A stretch of 63,578 nt of DNA, taken from the NCBI GenBank assembly GCA_024711005.1, contig JANJTQ010000199.1, forward strand, positions 1-63,578, given 5' to 3'. Every line of letters begins with the position of its first letter. Position 1 is the stretch's first letter. A program made the position numbers and the translations under genes. Source of the DNA: Opitutaceae bacterium (GTDB taxonomy: Bacteria > Verrucomicrobiota > Verrucomicrobiia > Opitutales > Opitutaceae). Below the pieces are notes generated by a model. It saw only the letters and a list, made by a program, of their open reading frames with translations. It had not been told where the DNA came from and did not search any database. Shown piece by piece: positions 9,449-18,139 of the stretch.

Positions 9449-10906
9449 ATGAGCACCTCCCGCCCGAACCTCTACAAGCGTATCACCGCCAGCGTTCCCC
9501 TGCTCGTCACCGTGATCGTGCACATCGTGCTCATCGCCGTGGCCGGCTACTTCGTCAGCGAAAAAATCATCAACCGCCCGAGGCCCTTCGAGGCCACCGT
9601 CAGCTCGGACTCCGCAGCCGACCAAAAACTGGAGAACAAGTTGCGCACCGCCCGTCAGCCGGCCGGCTCCGCCAGCACATCGCCGGTCGAACTATCCCGC
9701 ATCGTCTCCACGGCCGAGAACGCGCTGCAGATGCCGGTGATGCCCGACCTGAACACCGAGGGTGCCAGCTCACTCGCCGGCACCGGCTTCGACAAAAACA
9801 TGGGCGTGGCCAACACCGCCCTGAGCGACGTCACCACCACGATCAATTCCGACGCGCTCGGACGCGGGTTCATGCCCTTGACGTTTATCGGCGTGACGAA
9901 CCCGCGCACCAACAAGGTCGCCTTCGTCGTGGACATCAGCCCATCGCTCATGGACATCCGCAAAGGCGGTTTCCGCGCCTTCGAAATCCTGCGCCAGGAG
10001 ATCTCCCGGCTGGTCAGCACCCTGCCGCCGGCCACCGCGTTCAATGTCGTCCTGTTTGACGGCAACTCAGTCCGGCTCTTTGCCAGCGAACTCCAACCCT
10101 CGACGGTCGCCAACAAGACCGAGTTCATCGAGTGGATCAAACCCATCAACGCCGACCTCGCGTCAATCGGCGGACGCTCGATTCCCTCCGCGTCCCCGCG
10201 ATGGAATTACCGGCCTGACGAAAGCCTCAAGCTCGACCCGGAATACGGACCCGCCGCCTGGGTGCAGGCGATCCACGCCGCCTTGGAGCAAAAACCCGAC
10301 ACGCTCTTTGTGATCACCGGTTCGGGCGCCTCCGGGCAAATCCGCATCAGCGAAGAATCCATCGCCCGCCGCCAGCGCGAACGAGAACGGGAGATCGCGG
10401 AGCTCAAACGCCAGGGCTACGATTTCGACGCCATCAACGCCGCCCGCAGCAAGGCCATGGCCGCGCTCCGCGCCGAGTTCAACGAGATCAACCGCAAGCT
10501 CGTCGCCCAAAACAAGGACCCGTTCGTCGTCACCGACATCCGCCGCGTGCTCGAACCCGACTTCCAAACGGCCCTCCGTCGCGCGGGGTTTCCGCCCCTC
10601 AAACTCGACACCACCGGCTGGGCCGACAAGCAGGGCAAGCCCATCTGGACCAACTTCAGCAACCACGTGGGCAAGACCCGGAACGCCGAATTTTCCGACG
10701 TCATCTCACACGTATCCAAGCTCCAATACGGCCTCCTGCGTGGCAACGCCGCGTTGAACATCTTCCTGTTCACCGGTCCCGACGAGAAGGTGGAGACATC
10801 CGAAAGGAACCTCTCCGCCCTCGCCTCCCGCAACAGCGGCGCGTTCAGGCTCCTGACCACCAAACGGCTGGAGGAATTCGCCCGGCGGGAAGCGTCGGTT
10901 CAATGA
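9449..10906 (+). CDS. membrane-anchored VWA-like protein of unknown function
   Basis: A 485-residue protein with one N-terminal membrane segment at about residues 16-37 and a charged, low-complexity linker. A von Willebrand A-like domain follows. The MIDAS-type metal motif appears as VVDISPS (Asp162, Ser164, Ser166) after a hydrophobic strand. A later strand, KPDTLFVITGSG, fits the same fold. A charged helical insertion (residues about 310-350, RRQREREREIAELKRQ) looks like a coiled coil. It is probably anchored in the inner membrane facing the periplasm. No BatA/BatD or TonB partner genes are adjacent, so its role is unknown. It is convergent with the LacI gene. Confidence 0.72.
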   Translation: MSTSRPNLYKRITASVPLLVTVIVHIVLIAVAGYFVSEKIINRPRPFEATVSSDSAADQKLENKLRTARQPAGSASTSPVELSRIVSTAENALQMPVMPDLNTEGASSLAGTGFDKNMGVANTALSDVTTTINSDALGRGFMPLTFIGVTNPRTNKVAFVVDISPSLMDIRKGGFRAFEILRQEISRLVSTLPPATAFNVVLFDGNSVRLFASELQPSTVANKTEFIEWIKPINADLASIGGRSIPSASPRWNYRPDESLKLDPEYGPAAWVQAIHAALEQKPDTLFVITGSGASGQIRISEESIARRQREREREIAELKRQGYDFDAINAARSKAMAALRAEFNEINRKLVAQNKDPFVVTDIRRVLEPDFQTALRRAGFPPLKLDTTGWADKQGKPIWTNFSNHVGKTRNAEFSDVISHVSKLQYGLLRGNAALNIFLFTGPDEKVETSERNLSALASRNSGAFRLLTTKRLEEFARREASVQ

Positions 10907-10939
10907 GCCGCGTCTTGCGAAGGGCCATCGTTTCGTACC

Positions 10940-11944
10940 TCAACCGCACTCCTGCCAGACGCCGGGTACCAGCAGGTTCACCGGTCCCGGATGCAAGCCG
11001 ACCTGGCCGATTCGCAGCAGGCCATCCAGCATGCGCATCGCTTCCGCGCCGATCCGGTCGAAGTCCGGTCTCACGCCGGCCGCCTGCTCTTCTCCGGGCC
11101 GCAACGACAGCCCGGCATAGCCCGGCACGACCGACGGCGCGGCTTTGCCCAGCCAGTCCCGGCAGGGACTAAAATCGGCGATCACCGAATCCGGTCGGTG
11201 TTTATCCAGCCATTTCAAAAACCCGTTCCTCTGCTCCGCCAGCGGAACGGTCACGTCCACCACATGGGTCAATTGCGCGGCGGTCGACGGACCGTGTCCC
11301 CCATGCAGCGCGAACGCCGCCGCATACCGGCGGTCTGTGCGCTCATGGATGCCCGCCTCCAGCACCAGGCCCGTGCGCTTGAATCCCTTGGCGCGCATCG
11401 CCTCGATGGCCAGTTTGGCGTCCTGGAAATAGTCGCGGAGCACGCGCGTGACCCCGGTGTTTACCAGCGAGCTGCCGATGAGCACGGTCGAGAACTTATC
11501 CCAATCCAAATCATAACGCGGACGCAGCCCGCTATGATTCGGGCCGAGCAAAACTCCGCGTATGCCCCGCGCCCACAGAATCCGGCTGACGTCCCGTTCG
11601 CCCAGTCCCTGCTCCCACGGACGCAACGGCTCCACGCGATAACCCAAGGCGGTCGCTTGCGCGCAAGCCCCCCGATACTCCTCGTCCGCGCTGCTGAGTG
11701 CATGCGTCCACACAAATGCCACCGTGCCCAGGTAGTGCCGTCCCCGGTCTTTTCCGAGGGTCCCCATCACCGCGCCCAGCACCGGGTCCGCCTGATACCC
11801 GCGTCGCCTGGCCAACCGTTCGATTCGTGCGCGCAACTCCGGTCGCACGTTGCCCAGCCCCCGCAGGGCGCGGGACACCGTGATCGGCGATATCTTCAAT
11901 TCGGCCGCCAGGGAACGAACCGTCACGGCTGTTTTTCGCTTCAT
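10940..11944 (-). CDS. LacI family transcriptional regulator
   Basis: A 334-residue LacI/GalR-type repressor. The N-terminal helix-turn-helix is VTVRSLAAELKISPITVSRALR, and a periplasmic-binding-like effector domain follows. The segment after the HTH lacks the canonical hinge helix seen in the two other LacI proteins of this window, so it likely has a different operator. ATG 11944 is preferred; GTG 11953 in frame would add three residues. It is divergent from the FAD-dependent oxidoreductase with a 92-nt gap, so that gene is the likely target. Confidence 0.87.
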   Translation of the reverse strand: MKRKTAVTVRSLAAELKISPITVSRALRGLGNVRPELRARIERLARRRGYQADPVLGAVMGTLGKDRGRHYLGTVAFVWTHALSSADEEYRGACAQATALGYRVEPLRPWEQGLGERDVSRILWARGIRGVLLGPNHSGLRPRYDLDWDKFSTVLIGSSLVNTGVTRVLRDYFQDAKLAIEAMRAKGFKRTGLVLEAGIHERTDRRYAAAFALHGGHGPSTAAQLTHVVDVTVPLAEQRNGFLKWLDKHRPDSVIADFSPCRDWLGKAAPSVVPGYAGLSLRPGEEQAAGVRPDFDRIGAEAMRMLDGLLRIGQVGLHPGPVNLLVPGVWQECG

Positions 11945-12036
11945 GGATGACACTGTAACATTCCGGCTCGATTGAGTTCAAGGCCCGGGTCGGTCCCACT
12001 TACGCCGTCCCCTTCTCAACCCAATCCATTTTCCCC

Positions 12037-14406
12037 ATGAAAACCCTTGTTGAATCCTACGATGTGGTCGTCTGCGGCGGCGGTCTCGCCGGTTTCTCCG
12101 CCGCCGTCGCCGCGGCCCGTCACGGCGCCAAAACCTGCCTCGTGCAGGATCGTCCCGTCCTCGGCGGCAACGCATCGTCCGAAGTGCGCGTGACCGTCCA
12201 CGGCGCCGCCGCCTTTCATGCCTATGCCCGCGAGACCGGTATCATCAGCGAGGCGTTGATCGATGAGCGCGCGCGCAATCACGAAGAGATCAACGAAAAT
12301 GGCTGGACCAACTCGGTGTTCGACCAGGTGCTCTACGACATCGCGCAACGCACCCCGTTGCTCACGTTGCGCCTCAACACCACGGTCCATGATGTTCTGC
12401 TGGGCGACGACGAGATCAGTGGAGCGGAACAAATTCCTTCACGTCCCCTGCCCGACACCTCCCAAGGTTGGTACCATCGCCCAGCCTGCGCGCCGCGTCG
12501 TCGTATCGCCGCGGTGCGCGCCCGCGTGGCCAACGCCGAGACCGAACTTACCCTTCGCGCCCGGACGTTTGTCGATTGCACCGGCGACGGTCTCGTCGCC
12601 GACCTCGCCGGCTGCGAATGGCGCATGGGCACCGAGAGCCGCGAGCAGACCGGCGAGATCCACGCGCCGGCCCGAGCGTCCACCGACACGATGGGCAATT
12701 CGATTCATATTCGCGCCCGCGACATCGGACGCCCCGCCCCGTTCACGCCACCGAGCTGGGCCAAGACCATTCCCGACGCCGATTTTTTCCACAAGAAAGG
12801 CCGCGGTCTTTACGATCTCAGAGGCGGTTTCTGGTGGATCGAGATCGGCATGCCGTGGCACACGATCACCGACAACGAAACCATCCGTCATGAGCTCACC
12901 GCCTGGGCGCTCGCCATCTGGGACTGGATCAAGAACCACGATGAAACCACCCGCCACCGCGCCACCAACTACGCGCTCGAATGGATCGGCCAGACTCCCG
13001 GCAAGCGCGAAAGTCGCCGCGTCCTCGGCCATCACCTGCTGACCGAACACGACATTCAGGACAACCTCGTCCACTCCGACGAAATCGCCTTTGGCGGCTG
13101 GTTCGTGGACCTCCACACCCCGGGCGGCCTCCTCGCCGACAACAGCGAACCGGCGGCCGGCGAAGGCTACCGGCAGGACAGCGACTACGCGGTGAAATCC
13201 TACGTCGGCCCGTATGGCGTTCCCTTGCGCTGCACGATCGCCCGCGACGTGGACAACCTCCTTCTGGCGGGTCGTTGCGTTTCCGCGACGCATGCCGCCC
13301 TGGGCACGGTGCGCGTCATGGCCACCACCGCGTTGACGGGCCAGGCCGTCGGCACCGCGGCCGCCCTCGCGTTGGCCGAAGATCTCCCGCTCGCCCGTCT
13401 CCCCGAGCGAGCGAGCGAGATCCAACAACGCTTGCTCCGCGACGGTTGTTTTCTACCCAACGTCTCCAACGCCGATCCGCTCGATCTTGCGCGCTCGGCC
13501 ACACCGTCCGCCAGTTCCAGCGCACTCAACCACGGAGTCGCGCCCGACGAACCCTGGGTTTCCGGCGGCTTGGGACGCGCCTCCGGTGTGGCCGCCTGGT
13601 CGCTGACCAAACTCGCCGCCCAATGGGTTGCCGTTGCCGGTGGCCGCATCGACACCATCGCCGCCTGCCTCGAAAATCGCGGCGGACAACCGCAACGCGT
13701 GCGCGCGCGACTGGTCCGCCCGAAGCATATCTGGGACTACCGCCGCGATCTGCCCGCCATCGCCGAGGCCGAGTTAACCGTGCCGGCCGGCGAAAATCAG
13801 TGGGTTGAATGGTCGGTCAATCTCACGGACGTGCCCGAAGGATACGTGCGCCTCGACCTGGAATGCACCGATGCGTCCGTCGCCTGGCGGACGGCGCAAG
13901 CCGTGGTGCCCGGCCAGGTCGCCGCCTGGGCCATGAACGCCCGCCGACTCCGGCGAATGGAGAACGGCTCCACCCTCGCTTTCCGCATCACACCGGGCCA
14001 GCCGGCCTACGAGGCCAAACAGGTCATCAGTGGAGTCACCCGGCCTTTGCACACCACCAACCTGTGGCGCTCGGATCCCGCTCAGCCGCTTCCGCAGTCG
14101 TTGCAACTCACCTGGGCCAATCCCCAAACGATTTCGCAGGTTGAACTGACCTGGGCGGGTCATCTGCTGCGCGAAATCCATGCGACGCCACCCTTCTTCC
14201 GCGACCCGCAATGCGCCCGAGACTACCGCATCGAGGCGTGGATCGACGGCGACTGGCGGGAGCTCGCAACGGAAAGGGACAATTATCAGCGCCACCGCCG
14301 GCACACCCTTCCCGCAGCCGTATCCACGAACAAACTACGCGTGGTCGTCGGGGCGACCCACGGAGACCCCAGTGCCGCCCTCTATGAAATCCGTTGCTAC
14401 GCCTGA
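12037..14406 (+). CDS. FAD-dependent oxidoreductase with C-terminal discoidin-like domain
   Basis: A 789-residue flavoprotein of the FAD_oxidored type. The dinucleotide-binding motif is VVVCGGGLAGFSAAVAAAR near residues 10-28, followed by VLGGNASSEVRV and ending the catalytic core with LLLAGRCVSATHAALGTVRV, the second FAD-binding segment. Residues after about 500 form an accessory beta-rich part. The last 150 or so residues (QTISQVELTWAGHLLREI onward) resemble an F5/8 type C (discoidin) beta-sandwich, often a sugar-binding fold. No signal peptide is visible. Homologues in Verrucomicrobiota often sit in carbohydrate loci as I recall them, and sugar or polyol oxidation is an inference. It is divergent from a LacI regulator, its probable controller. 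Confidence 0.82.
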   Translation: MKTLVESYDVVVCGGGLAGFSAAVAAARHGAKTCLVQDRPVLGGNASSEVRVTVHGAAAFHAYARETGIISEALIDERARNHEEINENGWTNSVFDQVLYDIAQRTPLLTLRLNTTVHDVLLGDDEISGAEQIPSRPLPDTSQGWYHRPACAPRRRIAAVRARVANAETELTLRARTFVDCTGDGLVADLAGCEWRMGTESREQTGEIHAPARASTDTMGNSIHIRARDIGRPAPFTPPSWAKTIPDADFFHKKGRGLYDLRGGFWWIEIGMPWHTITDNETIRHELTAWALAIWDWIKNHDETTRHRATNYALEWIGQTPGKRESRRVLGHHLLTEHDIQDNLVHSDEIAFGGWFVDLHTPGGLLADNSEPAAGEGYRQDSDYAVKSYVGPYGVPLRCTIARDVDNLLLAGRCVSATHAALGTVRVMATTALTGQAVGTAAALALAEDLPLARLPERASEIQQRLLRDGCFLPNVSNADPLDLARSATPSASSSALNHGVAPDEPWVSGGLGRASGVAAWSLTKLAAQWVAVAGGRIDTIAACLENRGGQPQRVRARLVRPKHIWDYRRDLPAIAEAELTVPAGENQWVEWSVNLTDVPEGYVRLDLECTDASVAWRTAQAVVPGQVAAWAMNARRLRRMENGSTLAFRITPGQPAYEAKQVISGVTRPLHTTNLWRSDPAQPLPQSLQLTWANPQTISQVELTWAGHLLREIHATPPFFRDPQCARDYRIEAWIDGDWRELATERDNYQRHRRHTLPAAVSTNKLRVVVGATHGDPSAALYEIRCYA

Positions 14407-14450
14407 TCGCCTCGACGCTCACCCGCGCTGACCGCGCACCGGGCGCCGTG

Positions 14451-14930
14451 TCACTGCCTCAACGCGTCCTGCAGTTTGCGCTCAAACTCACGCCAACTCC
14501 GCCACGTCGCGGCGGGCACCTTGGGCGTGTGCAAAATCCGGGTGGTCCGGTTCAACGCATCGAGCAACCGCTGGCGGTGATCCGCCGGGCTCAGCGTGCC
14601 TCGCTCCAGGAGACCCGCGTCCGGAACCTCGCGAAAATTCGCGGGATCGTCCTCCAAGCTTCCCGAGGGCGGCGGCCGCACCGGCTCGGGAACGATGCTT
14701 CCCGACGCCGCCATTCCCACCGGAGTCGGCACCCGCAGCAGCCGGGGATCCACCTTCGCCGGCAATACGTCCAGTGCCTTGGCGATCGCAACCGCCTCCG
14801 CCTCCGACATATCGCGATAGCCGCACTCGATCCGGGAAACTTCGGAGGTCGTCAGACCGGTCGCCTTGGCCAGCGCCGCCTGACTGAGTTTCCTGAATTT
14901 GCGAAGATCGCTGATGTGCTGCCGGGACAT
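14451..14930 (-). CDS. XRE-type helix-turn-helix regulator
   Basis: A 159-residue DNA-binding protein. The N-terminal Cro/CI-type HTH spans about residues 5-60, with LRKFRKLSQAALAKATGLT followed by SEVSRIECGYRDMSEAEAVA. The C-terminal 90 residues are proline- and charge-rich without recognised domain. ATG 14930 is chosen because the HTH fold starts immediately after it; upstream codons carry no homology. It is divergent from the PEP-CTERM subtilase gene, with an inverted repeat in the shared spacer, so it probably regulates that gene and possibly itself. Confidence 0.82.
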   Translation of the reverse strand: MSRQHISDLRKFRKLSQAALAKATGLTTSEVSRIECGYRDMSEAEAVAIAKALDVLPAKVDPRLLRVPTPVGMAASGSIVPEPVRPPPSGSLEDDPANFREVPDAGLLERGTLSPADHRQRLLDALNRTTRILHTPKVPAATWRSWREFERKLQDALRQ

Positions 14931-15063
14931 GGTCGGCGAAATGTGCAAACAGTTCAGCGGGTGTCGAGCCGCCGAACGCACCGGAAATCGCATCGATATT
15001 GCGATGACCCCATATGGCGAATGAGTCGCATAAAAACAGGATCGATCAATATCCCTGCCTCTA

Positions 15064-15080
15064 TTGACACCCGTAGTGTC
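15064..15080 (+). promoter_or_regulatory. inverted repeat overlapping a TTGACA box
   Basis: GACAC at 15066-15070 and GTGTC at 15076-15080 form a 5-bp inverted repeat with a 5-nt spacer. The left arm overlaps a perfect -35-like TTGACA at 15064-15069, 37 nt before the subtilase start. A good -10 box at normal spacing is not evident. It could be the operator of the divergent XRE regulator. Confidence 0.35.
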
Positions 15081-15106
15081 GCGAGGCTGTGCTAACGGCC
15101 GTCACC

Positions 15107-16936
15107 ATGGCCTTTAACAAGCACGTCCTCCGTATCGCGGTCTTGGTCTGGACCTGCCTCTTCATCGCTCCGAGGCCGACGCAGGCGATCTTGGTCGGAG
15201 TGTACGACCCCGACGTGCAGTCGTTCACAGTGCTGCTGACGTTGAACGACTTGGTCGGCGCCACGGACCTCTACAACCAGGGCATCCTCGGGACGAATGC
15301 CGTCGTGGCCAATATCGAGGCCGGCTTTGTCGGGACAACCAATGACCCGTTGGGATCCCAGCCCATCGTGTTCCTTCCCACCGCTTCCGATGCCGTCGGT
15401 GTGGTCGATCACCACGCGACCATGACCGGACACATTCTGGCCGCCCGCGGATCCTTCACCGGAAGCGGCTCCTACTATTTGTGGGAATTGGGACTGGCGC
15501 CGATGGCCACGTTTTACTCGGGCGCGATCGCCACGGAACTCTCCGAGGACGGCTCTTTCTCCATCAGCGAGAAATCGTTTTTCACGCCCTACTATCACGC
15601 GATGAAAGGGTGGACATCCGCGGGAACCACCCACGCCGCCGCGGACGTGATCAACAGCAGTTGGGGCGATTCGCTCGCGAATGACGGCAGCGACCTGATC
15701 GCTCTTTCGCTCGATGCGCTGATTTACGAGACCAAGAAAATCGTCGTGGCCTCCGCCGGCAACGAAGGCGTTTTCGGCCAGGTCGGGTCACCTGCCTCGG
15801 GCATGAACACGATCGCGGTGGGCGCGCTGGGCGATCCGGCGAGCGCCCTCCCCTACACCACCATCGCCGATTTCTCCTCGGTGGGTCCCAACGACTATTT
15901 TCTACCGGCCAATGCGGCCGGCACGTCCGGCGTCACGATCGCCGGAGCGCGCGCGGCCGTCGATATCGTCGCTCCCGGCGAAGGCTACGTCCTCGCCTAC
16001 GACGGCGACCCGGAGCAGATGTACATCAATGCGAACGGCACGAGTTTCGCCGCGCCCACCGTGGCCGGCGGCCTTGGACTTATGGTGGATGCGGGGCGGC
16101 TGCTGACCGCCGAATCGTATACCGTCACGACCGGTGACGTGACCTATCTCGGAGCGCAGCTTTCAGACACGTTGATCGATGCGCGCACAATGAAGGCGAT
16201 CCTCCTGACCTCGGCCAACCGCGAGCTTCCCGACTGGGACAACGGCCAGACAACCGTCAATATCGGCGACGGTCGCACGATCCTAAGAACGACGCAGGCA
16301 TTGGACTGGAAGCTGGGCGCGGGCGCGGCGGATTTCGCCAATGCGCTCACGGTAATCACGTCGTTGAACGTCCATAATTTCACCGATTCGGAGGAGCGAT
16401 TGGTGGACCCGGTCGACAACAGCTTCTCCGTCGGCCCCTCGGGCTGGGACTTCAACACCGTTTCGTTTTCCTCCAACAGTATTTTCGCCTACGAGATCGA
16501 TACGCTGCTGCGCGCGAGCGACTCGTTTTCCGTGTCGCTGGTGTGGTTTACCGAGGCCGCCTACCAAATGACCCTCGACGCGGGGAATCAGGATGTGAAT
16601 CTCGAAGGCGCCACCTACGGCAGCTTCGCCGATTTGAATTTGATGGTCTATTTGAAGGCCGACGCCAGCGAGCTGTACGAGCTGTATGCCGAATCCGTGA
16701 GCCTGTACAACACGGTGGAACTGCTGGCCTTCAAGCTCCCCTACGACGCCTACCTGCGCATCGAGGTGGCCGCGGCGGGAGCCGTCTACAACTTCAGCGG
16801 CGTCAACACGGTGGATTACGGCATCGCCTGGCAAACCGCGGTCGTGCCCGAGCCCGCCAGTTATGTGATGATCTTCGGCGGCATCGCCCTGATGACCGCC
16901 CTCCTTCGCCGGCGCGCACGTAACGGACACCGGTGA
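15107..16936 (+). CDS. S8 family serine peptidase with PEP-CTERM sorting signal
   Basis: A 609-residue exported subtilase. An N-terminal signal peptide (about residues 1-27) precedes the S8 domain. The visible catalytic residues are His103 in DHHATMTGHI, Asn219 (oxyanion hole, VASAGNEG) and Ser313 in NGTSFAAPTVAG. The position of the usual Asp is occupied by Glu71 in VVANIEAGF. The C-terminus has a PEP-CTERM tripartite signal: VPEPAS, a hydrophobic helix, then RRRAR. PEP-CTERM proteins are processed by exosortase and sent to the envelope or exopolysaccharide; no exosortase gene is in this window. ATG 15107 is chosen to give a normal signal peptide; GTG 15089 is an alternative. It is divergent from the XRE regulator. 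Confidence 0.88.
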   Translation: MAFNKHVLRIAVLVWTCLFIAPRPTQAILVGVYDPDVQSFTVLLTLNDLVGATDLYNQGILGTNAVVANIEAGFVGTTNDPLGSQPIVFLPTASDAVGVVDHHATMTGHILAARGSFTGSGSYYLWELGLAPMATFYSGAIATELSEDGSFSISEKSFFTPYYHAMKGWTSAGTTHAAADVINSSWGDSLANDGSDLIALSLDALIYETKKIVVASAGNEGVFGQVGSPASGMNTIAVGALGDPASALPYTTIADFSSVGPNDYFLPANAAGTSGVTIAGARAAVDIVAPGEGYVLAYDGDPEQMYINANGTSFAAPTVAGGLGLMVDAGRLLTAESYTVTTGDVTYLGAQLSDTLIDARTMKAILLTSANRELPDWDNGQTTVNIGDGRTILRTTQALDWKLGAGAADFANALTVITSLNVHNFTDSEERLVDPVDNSFSVGPSGWDFNTVSFSSNSIFAYEIDTLLRASDSFSVSLVWFTEAAYQMTLDAGNQDVNLEGATYGSFADLNLMVYLKADASELYELYAESVSLYNTVELLAFKLPYDAYLRIEVAAAGAVYNFSGVNTVDYGIAWQTAVVPEPASYVMIFGGIALMTALLRRRARNGHR

Positions 16937-17063
16937 GAGAGGGTTTGGAAGATCGGAACATACCAGGCCGGGCTGAATGCCTTGGAGGATGTTTTCACGC
17001 TTCCTATTCCGCGTTTTCCGACTCATTTCGTGAATAGCATGGCTGCACGTGCTTTTAACAAAA

Positions 17064-17990
17064 ATGACGAAGTCAAAGGCCTCCATTTTCACGTCTCTGG
17101 CCAAAAGCGTTAACAAGCTGCCGCAACCCGCCAACCCGCTGCATGGCACGCGCCGCGCCGTGCCGCCCCTCCCCGAAAACATCATTTGTTTTCAACGTCG
17201 CTCGGGCGCCGAACTCAATCGTCCCCATCAAGGGCGTGCGCTGCATCACCGGCACGTTTTGATCGTGCCGCTGCGAGGCCGGGCCGTGGTGTGCGCGGAT
17301 GATCGACGCATCCCCCTCGGTCCCGGCGACGGGCTCGTCATTCTGCCGTACCAGCATCACCACTACACCCAGACCCGCGGACGACTCCACTGGCTGTTTA
17401 TCACGTTCGAGTACGCGCAAGGAGTGATGTTGGAGCCACTGCGCAATCTGGTGTTCTCCGTCAAAGCCGACATGGCGGCACAGTTGGACGATTTGCTCCG
17501 CGCCCAACGTGATCCCAATGACAGCGGTCTGCCCGAACTGCGGCTGGCGCTGTTGTTGGCGCGTCTTGCGCCCCCGCCCGGCCGCGGCGGTGGTTCAGGA
17601 AATGCCGATCCGGCGGGCGCGCTCGTTCTTCAGGTCAACCATGCAGCCCAGGCCCGAAGGCCGGCGGCCCCTACCGTCCGGGAGTTGGCTGCGGAACTCG
17701 GAATGAGTCCCGGACACCTGCGCACCCGCTTCCTCGCCTCGTGCGGCATCAGCTTGGGACGGCACATGAGAATCCTCCGGCTGGAGCGCGCCTGCGGACT
17801 TCTTCGCATGAGCTCCGCGCGCATTTCGGAAATCGGCGAACAATGCGGCTTCGCCTCTCCGTACAGCTTCAGCCGGTCGTTTCGCGCCCACTACGGCATG
17901 TCACCCAAAGCCTATCGCAAACAAAGTCATGACACGGATCCCGCCGCGCCCGTTGAATCAAAAGGCACGAACGCCCGCGGAGCACGTTGA
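17064..17990 (+). CDS. AraC family transcriptional regulator
   Basis: A 308-residue regulator. The N-terminal half is a cupin-like sensor with HHRHVLIVPLRGRAVV and a VILPYQHHHYTQ strand. The C-terminal 100 residues hold two HTH motifs typical of AraC proteins: VRELAAELGMSPGHLRTRF and ISEIGEQCGFASPYSFSRSF, ending with the HYGMSPKAYRK signature. Start ATG 17064 is preferred over GTG 17049. It is transcribed alone toward the PEP-CTERM gene. Its target is unclear; it could belong to the polysaccharide locus that starts just downstream, but no direct sequence link is seen. Confidence 0.87.
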   Translation: MTKSKASIFTSLAKSVNKLPQPANPLHGTRRAVPPLPENIICFQRRSGAELNRPHQGRALHHRHVLIVPLRGRAVVCADDRRIPLGPGDGLVILPYQHHHYTQTRGRLHWLFITFEYAQGVMLEPLRNLVFSVKADMAAQLDDLLRAQRDPNDSGLPELRLALLLARLAPPPGRGGGSGNADPAGALVLQVNHAAQARRPAAPTVRELAAELGMSPGHLRTRFLASCGISLGRHMRILRLERACGLLRMSSARISEIGEQCGFASPYSFSRSFRAHYGMSPKAYRKQSHDTDPAAPVESKGTNARGAR

Positions 17991-17992
17991 CG

Positions 17993-18030
17993 AAAAGCAA
18001 AACCCCTCGCGATCGTTGGGTCGCGAGGGG
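17993..18030 (-). terminator. rho-independent terminator of the minus-strand PEP-CTERM gene
   Basis: CCCCTCGCGA at 18003-18012 and TCGCGAGGGG at 18021-18030 form a perfect 10-bp stem with an 8-nt loop. On the minus strand the stem is followed by a T-rich run (TTTTGCTTTTC), as expected for intrinsic termination. It lies 110 nt after the stop of the PEP-CTERM gene and also separates it from the convergent AraC gene. Confidence 0.85.
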
Positions 18031-18139
18031 CGAGAGGAACACAGGATGGCATCATCATGGCTGCCGGTGGGGAGAAACGCGGTGGCGGCCATGAGGTCCT
18101 CCGATTATCGGAAGACCATTCGACAAACGGCCCGCAGGA

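Noticed and set aside
11944-12037. A copy of the LacI operator in the spacer of the LacI at 10940 and the FAD oxidoreductase
   Set aside because: I found no TTGAANCGNTTCAA-like sequence there. That LacI has a different HTH and no canonical hinge, so it is probably not part of the regulon.
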